A DNA stretch of 28,090 bases from Priapulus caudatus (lineage: Eukaryota > Priapulida > Priapulimorpha > Priapulimorphida > Priapulidae). The translations under genes and the position numbers were made by a program. The notes beneath the pieces are model-generated. The model did not search any database and was not told where the DNA came from. It saw nothing but the letters and a program-made list of their open reading frames with translations. Within the stretch, counting starts at the first letter, position 1. Each line of letters opens with the position of its first letter. The DNA is taken from the NCBI RefSeq assembly GCF_000485595.1, contig NW_014577389.1, positions 190,674 through 218,763 on the forward strand, in the 5' to 3' direction. Shown here piece after piece: positions 20,377 through 28,090 of this stretch.

Positions 20377-20828
20377 ATTTTATGTACGACTCACTAACAA
20401 TGAAACGGTTTAGCGAAGTTGCAGCTCTGCTAATCTGACACCAGATACTAATCATACTATACTCGTCTTCCTTCGCCGCAACATGCGTGTACAAACTAGG
20501 ATCGACTCACAGTGCATACACACATAGCACAGCTTACATAATACAAACATCGCTGTGGGCACCGTTCCGGCACGAATAAATAAATCAGTCTACAATAGAT
20601 TGACTCTCGCTATCGTTTGTGTCCCGGATTGTCTCGCACGCACTCACTTCGCACGCACGCACGCACGCACGTACTCACTCAATAGATCGTCTTGCACACG
20701 TTTAGACCCCGCACGCGGCTGAGGTGGCGGCTTATGGGAGAAACCGCACCGCCTGCTGGTGCAAGGCTGACCAGTCCGCCTACAACTGCACCCAGAATGG
20801 GTGCCACCTAGCGTATGTGTGGTTTGCA
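20377..20828. other. Intergenic, nothing recognised except short GCAC repeat
   Basis: A (GCAC)n run lies at about 20650-20671. Open frames here match nothing I recognise. Confidence 0.55.
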
Positions 20829-20933
20829 CCCTTGTGGCTGCACCCTAGTGCTTGCATGCTGAGGGTGGGGCTTCACACTGTGGGTGGGGCTGCAAACTGT
20901 GGGTAGGGGCTGCACGCTTGGGGGTGCACGCTG
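20829..20933 (+). repeat. G-rich 19-bp minisatellite
   Basis: Copies of ctgtgggtggggctgcaca start at about 20859, 20878 and 20897, with partial copies on both sides. Repeated GGGTGGGG and GGGTAGGGG runs give G-quadruplex potential on the plus strand. Confidence 0.8.
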
Positions 20934-21385
20934 TTAACAGGGCGTACGCTGTGACTCACACTAAACAGAATAGTGACGTTATTGCACGCAGTTCGATAAT
21001 TAGGTTTTAGTATAAACAAAGTAAGAGTAGGTGAGAGAGTGAAACAGGCGGTGAAGTAAAACACAAGCAGATGGCGAGGAAAACATAGGTTGAGTAAAAA
21101 ACAGGAGACTATGACGGGGAATACCGTCGACGTAGAGAGGTAGTGCATCGTAGCGTGGCAAAGCAAACGTCTCGTGCTCGCGTAGCGAAACGTAGCGGAG
21201 CACTGAAACGTACCGCAGCACCGAACTGTATCGGCATGACAGCTGCCACTCAATATTCTATGCGATAGCTACGAGATTCCGGGACTAAAGGTAAAACACA
21301 TTCGCTACATGGAATCGCAGGTAGATAAGAGATCCTCTATACTACACAGTACGGTGTCAGTAGTAAATAGGGTTGCACAGAACAT
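20934..21385. other. Intergenic, nothing recognised
   Basis: No supported feature. Short repeats of cgtagc and gaaacgta occur near 21150-21215. Confidence 0.5.
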
Positions 21386-21458
21386 CAGGAGTGTCATAAT
21401 GATATAGACTATGATATAGACTATGATGATACAGACCATCTATAGGATGACACTTCTG
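21386..21458. mobile_element. CAGGAGT-family foldback element, 73 bp
   Basis: The left end CAGGAGTGTCATAATG pairs with the right end, reversed, CAGAAGTGTCATCCTATA, with one substitution in the terminal heptamer. The interior contains gatatagactat twice. No convincing target duplication is visible. Confidence 0.65.
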
Positions 21459-24400
21459 ATAATAACGCCCAGGCGTGCCCGATCACAGCTTGTTCAGGCA
21501 GGAAAGCATGCGATATAAGAGAGACTGCAGTGCTATCGACATATCGCAAACGTACGGCGTACTTATGTGCTAATAAATCTACAGGTTACCATAAACATAT
21601 AGCTGATACAAGCCGAGCTAGGCGAGAGACGACGCACGAACTAATACTACGGTAAAACACCAATAGTTCCGAGAAAATATTCGTCGTTTTCGGGGAACAA
21701 ACAGCGGAACTACTTAAAACCGTTCTTGATATGCGGTGTTTCGTGCTCACGCCCCTTCTTTAACGTAGTTTCATTCGTTGCAAGGACCTAGTCCATACGT
21801 CCATCAATCTGCACTACCTGCGGAACCATTGAATACACACAGAAACGTGAAATGAACAATAACAGTTTGATAACTTGAGCACTGCCACAGCCTCCGCAAC
21901 CTCGCGGTAAAAATACATAATAAACAGTAGTTAACAGTAAAGTGAAACGAGGTTCAATATTGTTATAACATTCGCGCTCACCGTACGCGGATGCAGAAAC
22001 TCCAACCAAGAGCATTGACAGTTCACACTACAATAACAGCACTACTGCAGATGGATTAATCTAGAAGTAACCCTGACACTGCCTCGATATTTTTATGCGA
22101 TGACAGCAGGGACACTCAGTCCCACATTGCTAGCACACATCTCAATTACAGCAGCGCGGACGAATGAACAATAAAATAGATTGGGCACGCTGCCTATTTT
22201 CAGGTGAATTCAAAGTTTCATTCCAGCGCAGAGAAAAACGGCGTTTATATGCAACGGCAATAGAAGCCATTAATTAGTTTTATACGCTTTAACCAACTAT
22301 ATCAGCTAGAACGCAGATAAAACCCATCTGACATTCATAACCGACTAGCTAGACATGCATATAAAACGTGTAATTACCGCGCGGGTAGCTCAAAATAAAT
22401 CGAATGAAATCGATTCATGAAATAAAATGGTTCTCGCGCGCTCTTATCTTCATTTTGAAATCCTACATTTAACTGTAAAACTGTCCTTTCACATCCAAAA
22501 GCTTTAATGGCATTTTGGTGATTTATTGAAAGTTGGGAAATCAATTATTCACTATATCCTTTTGAGGGGGGAAAAAAGCTTACTTGCATACAGATATGAA
22601 GTGCAGTTTACTCTTTTCAGTCTAGTAATAAAAAAGCAATCACAGTCAGAAACACAGACATGGAAAAAAAGGAAAAGTACTAAAGGTGTAGAAAGGGCTC
22701 ACTGAAATATGTACTTGTTCTTACTTTCTCATCGGAGCCAAGACTCATCATTTCACTATGGCCCTATACCACTGATATTACCAATTTATGTACTTTTTCC
22801 ATGACATATCTTGAACAATGTACATAGATGATGGCGACAATGCAATTGCACTCGCTTAACGTCTTTATACTTTTATAGAGATACATGAACCACGAACGAA
22901 AGTTCAAAAATTGCTAGCAATTTCATACAATATAATAGGTGTGTAATGGCCCACCATCTTATTCAATCAATGATCTATTATTTTCAATCGATCATAGTTA
23001 CGAGTCGATACCCACTAACATCAAAAACAAATATCCTGTGATAGCCACCAACAGATCTAGTTGGCAGTAAGATAATACGACATATCACCAAGTAACTATA
23101 TATTCCACGGTACGCAGATGCTGACGTATATGTAGCATGTCGCGACACCTACCGGTAATAATTATTATGAATCAACGCTTTGACACATTGGCACGATCCA
23201 CCACTGTTTGACACAGCGACAAGCACTAACACCTAAACAGAACATTATTAAAGGCACTAATTATAATAATAATATTAATATTAATAATAAGGCAATAATA
23301 CATCTGCTTGTGATAGGGTTGTACTGGATGCTCACAGCACCTTCACGTACCTAAAAAGATTCAAAGCAACTATTACAGGAATGTTTCTGCACGTTTCTAC
23401 AGATTTATATAATTGCAAACGTGTATAACTATGATAAATATTATTATGCAAACCACGTACTTATTTAATAGGAGTATGGTTAACTATTGCAGGTTGTGTC
23501 TAGAAGTACATGCTACGAACAAGTACGGAAACTTGATGTTCCGTTTTTCGGGTCTCCTGACATATCCAAGCAATCACAATTTATGCACTGCAGCAGAATA
23601 TGGAACTGAATACGATATAAACGGAATAAAGTAACTTTGTCAAAATTTTCATGCGTATTGTCACCTTGTGACACACACGTGGATAATAATACGATTATTA
23701 ATGCACGCTACATTCTACGACAACGCTTAACTATGCCATTGAGAGAGGATCAACACATGTTACAGCAAACACATTATCGTGGTGGAATGATACAATTTAC
23801 GATGCCCAAGACACAGCAAAACATAGAAATCAAAGGTACGCACAGCCTGAGGAATAGCGGCAATTAACACCTGCGCTGACACGTACTGTTACATGCATCA
23901 TAAACGAGGATTATGAACATAAAACACTATCACAGTAGTATTAACCGATTCAAGAAATGGTGACCATGTGCTTAATAATTGTATGCAGCAACAAGATTTG
24001 TCTTGCTATGAAATAAAAGGAACAGCACTAGCCTTGAACGTAGACACACACAGATTTCCTAGGTAGCTCATTCATGACTGTTTCAGCAGTTTCCTAAAAC
24101 TAAGACATTGCCATGTACTACTTGAACCTAGAGTACTCTGAAGTATAGTAATTGTGGCTGAGTAAGAATGACAATACTAAACAGTGCATTGAGACGAGGG
24201 TAAACATAACATCAAACGCAAGCATTGTGCTATTACAAGATTGCTATACGATATCCATTGCCAATGATAGTGCCACACCCATATATAGCACTTGACCAAT
24301 ACACCTCTGAACCTCTGACTTTCTGTTGCCCTACACTGCTCTACTTCTGTTGCCCTACACTGACTGACCCCCCTGCCCTGCCCTGTTGACTTTCTGAATC

Positions 24401-24631
24401 TACACAAGAACTCAATGCTAGCTTAACATGTACCAAAACATTTATGATACATGTACAGATATGTGATGCTAACACCATCAAATCGTAGACAGAAGTATCA
24501 GTCTACGTATATACATGTCTGTGTACAGACTGCCTCGTCGCCGTTGCCTCACAGTCCCTAGCACGGAGACAGACAGACCTTCTGTTCAGGAACTTGATAT
24601 CACAAGTTAGGGATGCGTGGCGGTTGACTCG
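21459..24631. other. Intergenic to probable STIM 3' UTR, no other gene recognised
   Basis: Unique-looking AT-rich sequence with scattered ATA/TAA runs (about 23255-23290). A 24-bp direct repeat of ttctgttgccctacactg lies at 24321-24362. The part nearest 24631 is presumably the 3' untranslated region of the minus-strand STIM gene. A minus-strand AATAAA equivalent lies at about 22519 and a variant ATTAAA near 23464. Neither is decisive. Confidence 0.5.
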
Positions 24632-24744
24632 CTATCGGCTATTGCCGTTCAACGACAGCTTGGACGACATGGATGCAAGGCTGGCCACACTGTTTGAGCT
24701 CGGCATTTCACGCTGTCTGCCCACGCTTTCCCGTGGAGGTCCTG
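24632..24744 (-). CDS. STIM: STIM, proposed last coding exon (serine-rich C-terminal tail)
   Basis: On the minus strand, an acceptor with a T run (tatttttttgtgcacaatgcag) precedes a frame reading GPPRESVGRQREMPSSNSVA then SLASMSSKLSLNGNSR and TAG at 24634-24632. Its phase matches the one-base overhang of the exon at 26254-26325. STIM tails are serine-rich and poorly conserved, so the call rests on phase, splice site, composition and gene order rather than family motifs. The acceptor is a tandem CAGCAG, which allows starts at 24744 or 24741, adding or dropping one residue. The opposite strand is also open across this region and was considered and rejected. An additional tail exon between here and 26254 cannot be excluded. 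Confidence 0.58.
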
Positions 24745-24839
24745 CTGCATTGTGCACAAAAAAATACCCCGGTGATGTTAGTAAGCGGTGAGTAAAGCAG
24801 CTTCCACTATTAGTGCATCAATCGCCATGCCTACAAGTG

Positions 24840-25190
24840 CAGGTGTAGAGATGAACTTTTGAACACGGGAGTCCAACGGACTCCCTACCCTCAAAAAGAG
24901 GGAGTCCGCAGCAAAATAAGGGAGTCCGCAGTCTGAGGTTCAAAATTAAAGATATTAACAACAACGCATGTGCTTATTTTTAAGATTCATGCGATTGCAC
25001 ATCTGTCAAATTTTCTTTGGATATTAGCTTAAAAAATACGGTATTTCCACAAGGCCGTGCTTTGGAACGAACTAGGTAGTATGGCAGAATTTTCAGTGAG
25101 TCACACGGACTCCTGCATACGTCAAATCAGGGAGTCCAACAGTAAATCTGGGAGTATTTGACTCCGGACTCCCGTTAATTTCGCACCCTG
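24840..25190. mobile_element. MITE-like element with CGGGAGTCC ends, 351 bp, 5-bp target duplication
   Basis: The right end, reversed, reads CAGGGTGCGAAATTAACGGGAGTCC's pattern: CAGGGTGCGAAATTAA then CGGGAGTCC. The left end reads CAGGTGTAGAGATGAAC with CGGGAGTCC at 24866. AAGTG lies immediately outside both ends (24835-24839, 25191-25195). Subterminal GGGAGTCC(G/A) motifs are repeated several times on both strands. CAGG/CCTG termini resemble hAT-type MITEs, and 5-bp duplications are known for some hAT groups. Superfamily assignment remains a guess. There is no coding capacity. It lies 96 bases upstream of the STIM last exon in the direction of transcription. Confidence 0.75.
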
Positions 25191-25225
25191 AAGTGGTTAG
25201 CAGATTGTAAGTTTGTACATTTATT

Positions 25226-25345
25226 TTATTATTTATTTATTTATTTATTTAAAGATGGTGCATTGGTAAAAGAGATATCAAAATGAGCTTGCAAGCTCCT
25301 CATCGTCAGTAAAATAAGTACATGCTTGTAAGCATGTGTGCGTGT
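25226..25345. repeat. TTTA tract and two short palindromes
   Basis: (TTTA)n at about 25226-25251 is followed by the perfect palindrome gagcttgcaagctc near 25287 and acatgcttgtaagcatgt near 25320. A tetranucleotide tract of this type can mark the 3' end of a non-LTR retroelement, but no coding remnant is seen. Confidence 0.5.
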
Positions 25346-25518
25346 GTAAAAACTGAGCTGCGAGTGTACTTAAGTGCAATTCTTTTTTTGCTGCACTCAA
25401 GCACCTCACATTTAGGCACAATGGAATATTCGCTGACATGCCAATTTTCAAACATCACCACATGATCTGTGTGATTCCTAGGTGCAGTCTTCAGCTTGTG
25501 CCTTTTAACAGGCTAGCA

Positions 25519-25865
25519 CAGTGGTTAGGGTTAGGGTTAGGGTTAGGGTTAGGGTTAGAGTTAGGGTTAGGGTTAGGGTCACCACTAAGGACGCCTTTTA
25601 TTTAAATAAATTTTCCCACGGACCCCTGGTTTTTGAAAGGTCTGTATTTTATAGCTAAGACATCTACACAGCACAACTAATGCTGCTATACTGAGTTGAT
25701 AATATTACAGCCAAGAGAAACTAAAGTTTATCTTTAGCACCCTTATTGTGAGTAATTATACATTTTACGCTGAAGCCTCTTGAAATTTTTAACTTAGCTC
25801 ACGGACCCCTAGAACTACCTTTGCGGACCCCCAGGGGTCTGGAGACCCCAAGCTGGAAACCACTA
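25519..25865. mobile_element. hAT-like MITE, 347 bp, with TTAGGG array in its left end
   Basis: The left terminus CAGTGGTT and the right terminus, reversed, TAGTGGTTTCCAGCTTGGGG form a short inverted repeat. Flanking ggctagca (25511-25518) and ggctagcg (25866-25873) agree at 7 of 8 positions, an 8-bp target duplication as made by hAT elements. Subterminal GGACCCC(T/C) and GGGGTCT motifs on both sides are typical of the CAGTGGTTCCCAACC-type hAT MITEs. The left inverted repeat is cut short after CAGTGGTT by a telomere-like array. Confidence 0.8.
25523..25579. repeat. Interstitial TTAGGG telomere-like array
   Basis: Nine to ten TTAGGG units with a single variant (TTAGAG at about 25557-25562). 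TTAGGG is the telomere repeat of most animals except most arthropods and nematodes. This array sits inside the MITE terminus and has unique sequence on both sides, so it is not a chromosome end. Confidence 0.95.
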
Positions 25866-25921
25866 GGCTAGCGTAATACCAGCAATCGTAGCATGCGGCC
25901 GAATGCAGCCACTATGATCAG

Positions 25922-26083
25922 CATACGTGGTCATTTTAGAATCTATAGGCGGTCATTTTAGAATCTGAACGTGGTCATTTTAGAATCTGTACGCGGTCAT
26001 TTTAAAACCTGTGCGTGGTCATTTTAGAATCTGTACATGCATGGTCATTTTAGAACCTGTACGTGGTCATTTTAGCATCTGAA
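25922..26083. repeat. 22-bp minisatellite (ggtcattttagaatctgtac), 7 copies
   Basis: ggtcatttta starts at 25928, 25951, 25973, 25995, 26017, 26042 and 26064, giving a 22-base period with occasional 1-3 base insertions. It lies in the STIM last intron, about 170 bases downstream (in transcription order) of the donor at 26254. Confidence 0.9.
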
Positions 26084-26253
26084 TCTGCAGCTAATCAGTC
26101 AGCTAACTGCTGGCGCCATCTATGTGTGATAACAGCTGAAATGCACAGCAGCATCAGCTAACGATACAGCCGAGGTCCGGTCGGTCGACGGAACTCGAAC
26201 AAAAGTAATTTAAGGCGGCAGCGGCGCCGACGGATGAAAGATGTGGAGCTTAC

Positions 26254-26325
26254 CGCCGAATTCGTGTAGTGAGTTGTCGTCGCCATCTTCCTGACTCACC
26301 GAGTGTAGGTTCATCGAACTCATTC
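26254..26325 (-). CDS. STIM: STIM, cytosolic tail exon
   Basis: This 72-bp exon has acceptor ttgtcttctag and donor GGCG|gtaagc. The first two bases complete the codon begun at 26989. The frame then reads MSSMNLHSVSQEDGDDNSLH and EFG. Its acidic, serine-rich character suits the region just after the SOAR domain, where vertebrate STIM has an acidic inhibitory segment. The residues are not a close match, so the call leans on phase and position. Inside the exon, at 26299-26294, is a perfect GTGAGT. Used as a donor it would end the exon at 26300 in phase 0 and shift the frame of the tail. Confidence 0.76.
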
Positions 26326-26716
26326 CTAGAAGACAACGAACACACGACCGCGTCAGTCGACGACAGCATACAGCCAGTATTACGACTTAATTAATTTTTA
26401 ATTAGCTTCGATCAATTAGAAGGAGTTTGTTGGTCTGATACTCCGGGTTTTTTTTTCACGAGGCTCCTATTATTCATATTGGTGTGATTACGAATTTCAC
26501 TTAAACACACAGAAGTGCCAGATATACATTATTACCAAGTACAAAGGTTGCATACTTGTGCATGGCTCAAGTACATGGCATAGACTTTGCACAATGAAAC
26601 AGGCAACTATTTAAAAAAATTTCATTGATGGGAGAAGCCGACTGGAAGCTGAGAGGAAAAGCCTAGATAAACGATATGGGACATATTTACTGGAGGTGAC
26701 GCCATCCGCCATAAAT

Positions 26717-26770
26717 CTGTCCATGTCCTGTCCATATCTTGTCCGTATCTTATCCATATCCTGTCTCATC
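26717..26770. repeat. About 11-bp tandem repeat (tgtccatatct)
   Basis: Five diverged copies start at about 26719, 26729, 26740, 26751 and 26762. Confidence 0.75.
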
Positions 26771-26810
26771 CTTTACATGTGTCCGTATGTGTGCCTGCTA
26801 GATGTCTATG

Positions 26811-26955
26811 ACTACTAGCTCTAAATACATGCAGACATATATACTACCTAGCTAGCACCTAGTTAGGCATGAACACATTTATAACTACTAGCTCAAAATA
26901 CATGCATACATATATCTACCTAGCTATGCATCCAGTTAGGAGTTAGACACGAACA
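26811..26955. repeat. Tandem duplication, 73-bp unit
   Basis: actactagctctaaatacat at 26811 and actactagctcaaaatacat at 26884 start two adjacent copies, each continuing gca.acatatat and ctacctagct. Divergence is modest. The duplication ends about 30 bases before the STIM exon donor. Confidence 0.85.
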
Positions 26956-26988
26956 AATCTTAGATTCTATTTCGATCTAATAGTGCAC

Positions 26989-27149
26989 CTCTGCGCTTTG
27001 CAAACAGCAGGCTCTCTTCGAGGTGTAGGGCGTTCTGTAGATGCTCGAGGCCCTGGTTCATGCGCAGCGGCAGTCCCAGCAACGCCTCGATCTGCTCCCA
27101 GCGGAACAGCCGCTCCTGAAGGTCAATGGTCACCTCCATCAACGCCTGC
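26989..27149 (-). CDS. STIM: STIM (ER calcium sensor), exon for the end of the SOAR/CAD domain
   Basis: STIM senses calcium in the ER lumen and opens Orai channels through its cytosolic SOAR/CAD coiled-coil domain. This exon reads QALMEVTIDLQERLFRWEQI, EALLGLPLRMNQGLEHLQNA and LHLEESLLFAKRR. That aligns clearly with the last SOAR helix of animal STIM (QAL.EVT..L.ERL.RW.QIE.L.G....NNPGI..L..AL). The acceptor tgctgcttgcag gives a start at 27149, with one base completing a split codon. A second AG four bases on (start 27145) would change the phase. The donor AGAG|gtgcac is weak, but it leaves one base and so fits the next exon's phase. The polybasic segment and the earlier SOAR helices belong to an exon not seen in this window. 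Vertebrates have two STIM genes and most invertebrates one. Confidence 0.92.
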
Positions 27150-28006
27150 CTGCAAGCAGCAATGTAGGGTCAGCAAGGGGACATATCTACACAGGAAGGT
27201 AAGTAGGGGGAATATATCACATGAGGAAACATTAACATTGAGAATGTTAACGATTGTTGTTACACTTACTTGTCAGCATATTACAAACATTACCGACATC
27301 TAATTAAGGCACTACACACAAATGATAAACCTGGCTTCAATTTAACGAAAAGGCATCGCTACATACTCGACTATCGACTAAAAAGGAATGAAATAATAAT
27401 AATTAATAATTATGAAATTAACAAGTGACAAAAAAAGATAAGTTGCCTCTATACCAGGAGAGCATATAAAGACGTAATTTACATTACACGGTTACATGCA
27501 TTGGCGCAAAGCGGTGATTCACTCACAAATAAATGACATTTCCACATTGTCCACATTTCACATTGGGTGTTTCACTGCTCATACTGCAAGAAGCTAGTTC
27601 ATGCTTACAGTGTGAAACTGCCTTAAAACTACTCGTCTAGTCACTGTAATCCTGATTAGCAACAAGTGTCGATGTCGTACACTTGGCACAAAGGATGCCT
27701 GTTAACGGCACACATAACATGGCCACTTCACCCTCTCCACCGCTAAAATGTTTCCCATAACTAGACCAAGCTTAGGGAAGGCTATACCATAGCGATGTGG
27801 AACGGGAGAGTACTTTGTGACACAGAATCCACTACTGTGTGCCCAGTGTGCTACTTAAGAAGATCCGTGTTATCGTTAGCATCTTGAAAGCTTGTTATTT
27901 TTCTTCGATGGGTTTGCACCAATGCGATGCACTTGGTAAACACAACGAGCTAATTACGTTGGTTTTTAGCAGACAGTGATTTTTGGGCATCTTTTTGGTC
28001 ACCCCC
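27150..28006 (-). other. STIM intron, partial
   Basis: No exon is recognised on either strand. A small hairpin (ttaacatt/aatgttaa) lies at about 27231-27250. The preceding STIM exon, which should carry the LFGTF and SLDDVD-type segment, was looked for and not seen. Confidence 0.6.
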
Positions 28007-28090
28007 CTATACCCCCTCAGTTGCATCTGCAATGTGTGTTGCCAACCATCTATACCACCATCAGTTACATGTACAATGTGTGTGGCCATG
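28007..28090. repeat. 43-44 bp tandem repeat, continues past window
   Basis: ctataccccctcagttgcat at 28007 recurs as ctataccaccatcagttaca at 28050, each followed by a caatgtgtgt segment. Two copies are visible and the window ends inside the second. Confidence 0.7.

Larger units (their letters stand above)
24745..26253 (-). other. STIM last intron, MITE-rich
   Basis: About 1.5 kb with a gtaagc donor. It contains two MITE-like elements (24840-25190 and 25519-25865), a (TTTA)n run and two palindromes at about 25210-25340, and a 22-bp minisatellite at 25928-26083. No further exon is recognised. Confidence 0.6.
26326..26988 (-). other. STIM intron
   Basis: The donor is gtgcac (weak) and the acceptor is ttgtcttctag (strong). 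It contains an 11-bp repeat at 26717-26770 and a 73-bp tandem duplication at 26811-26955. Nothing else is recognised. Confidence 0.75.

Noticed and set aside
24555-24785. Plus-strand open segment of 77 codons with good-looking acceptor (cctcacag) and donor (CG|gtgagt), containing SLDDMD.
   Set aside because: It overlaps the minus-strand STIM tail exon, whose phase fits its neighbour. The SLDDMD resemblance to the STIM SLDDVD segment is on the wrong strand and in the wrong order. Strand-specific RNA would settle it.
25523-25579. A true chromosome end.
   Set aside because: Unique sequence and a gene continue on both sides. The array is short and sits inside a transposon-like element.

Overview
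This is a repeat-rich piece of animal nuclear genome. Two intron-containing genes enter it from opposite ends and converge. I see no bacterial operon, phage, CRISPR array or rRNA gene. Nearly every long open frame in the window is either low-complexity repeat or chance. The real coding signal is a set of short exons recognised by protein similarity, GT-AG splice sites and matching intron phases. Both genes (a carbonic anhydrase-related protein and STIM) are animal genes. Microsatellites, small transposon-like hairpins and an internal TTAGGG array suggest an invertebrate, probably not an insect. That placement is inference and I cannot name the species.

Left part (1 to about 9 kb, plus strand): the 3' half of a CA10/CA11-type carbonic anhydrase-related protein gene. 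Exons lie at 1059-1125, 3204-3358, 6566-6697 and 7094-7136, with a probable last coding exon at 8940-8962. Phases match at every junction, and together they encode 139 residues and a stop. The introns hold CT, AT and CTAT microsatellites, a 1.1-kb minisatellite that ends about 25 bases before an exon, a perfect 30-bp inverted repeat and a hAT-like MITE. An alternative 3' end by read-through of the fourth exon is possible.

Middle (about 9 to 24.6 kb): intergenic, with no gene I can support. It holds hexanucleotide arrays (GTATAT and TAGCAA types), a 31-bp minisatellite carrying CCAAT boxes, a tandem duplication, and many small foldback elements. At least five of these share CAGGAGT/ACTCCTG ends.

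Right part (24.6 to 28 kb, minus strand): the 3' end of a STIM (stromal interaction molecule, ER calcium sensor) gene. An exon at 26989-27149 encodes the end of the Orai-activating SOAR/CAD domain, followed by exons at 26254-26325 and 24632-24744 for the cytosolic tail. The last intron carries two MITE-like elements, one with a TTAGGG array inside its end, and a 22-bp minisatellite.

I did not find a new biological system. The most useful leads are the CAGGAGT foldback family, the telomere-like array inside a hAT-like terminus, the minisatellite against the carbonic anhydrase exon, and the alternative splice signals in the STIM tail.
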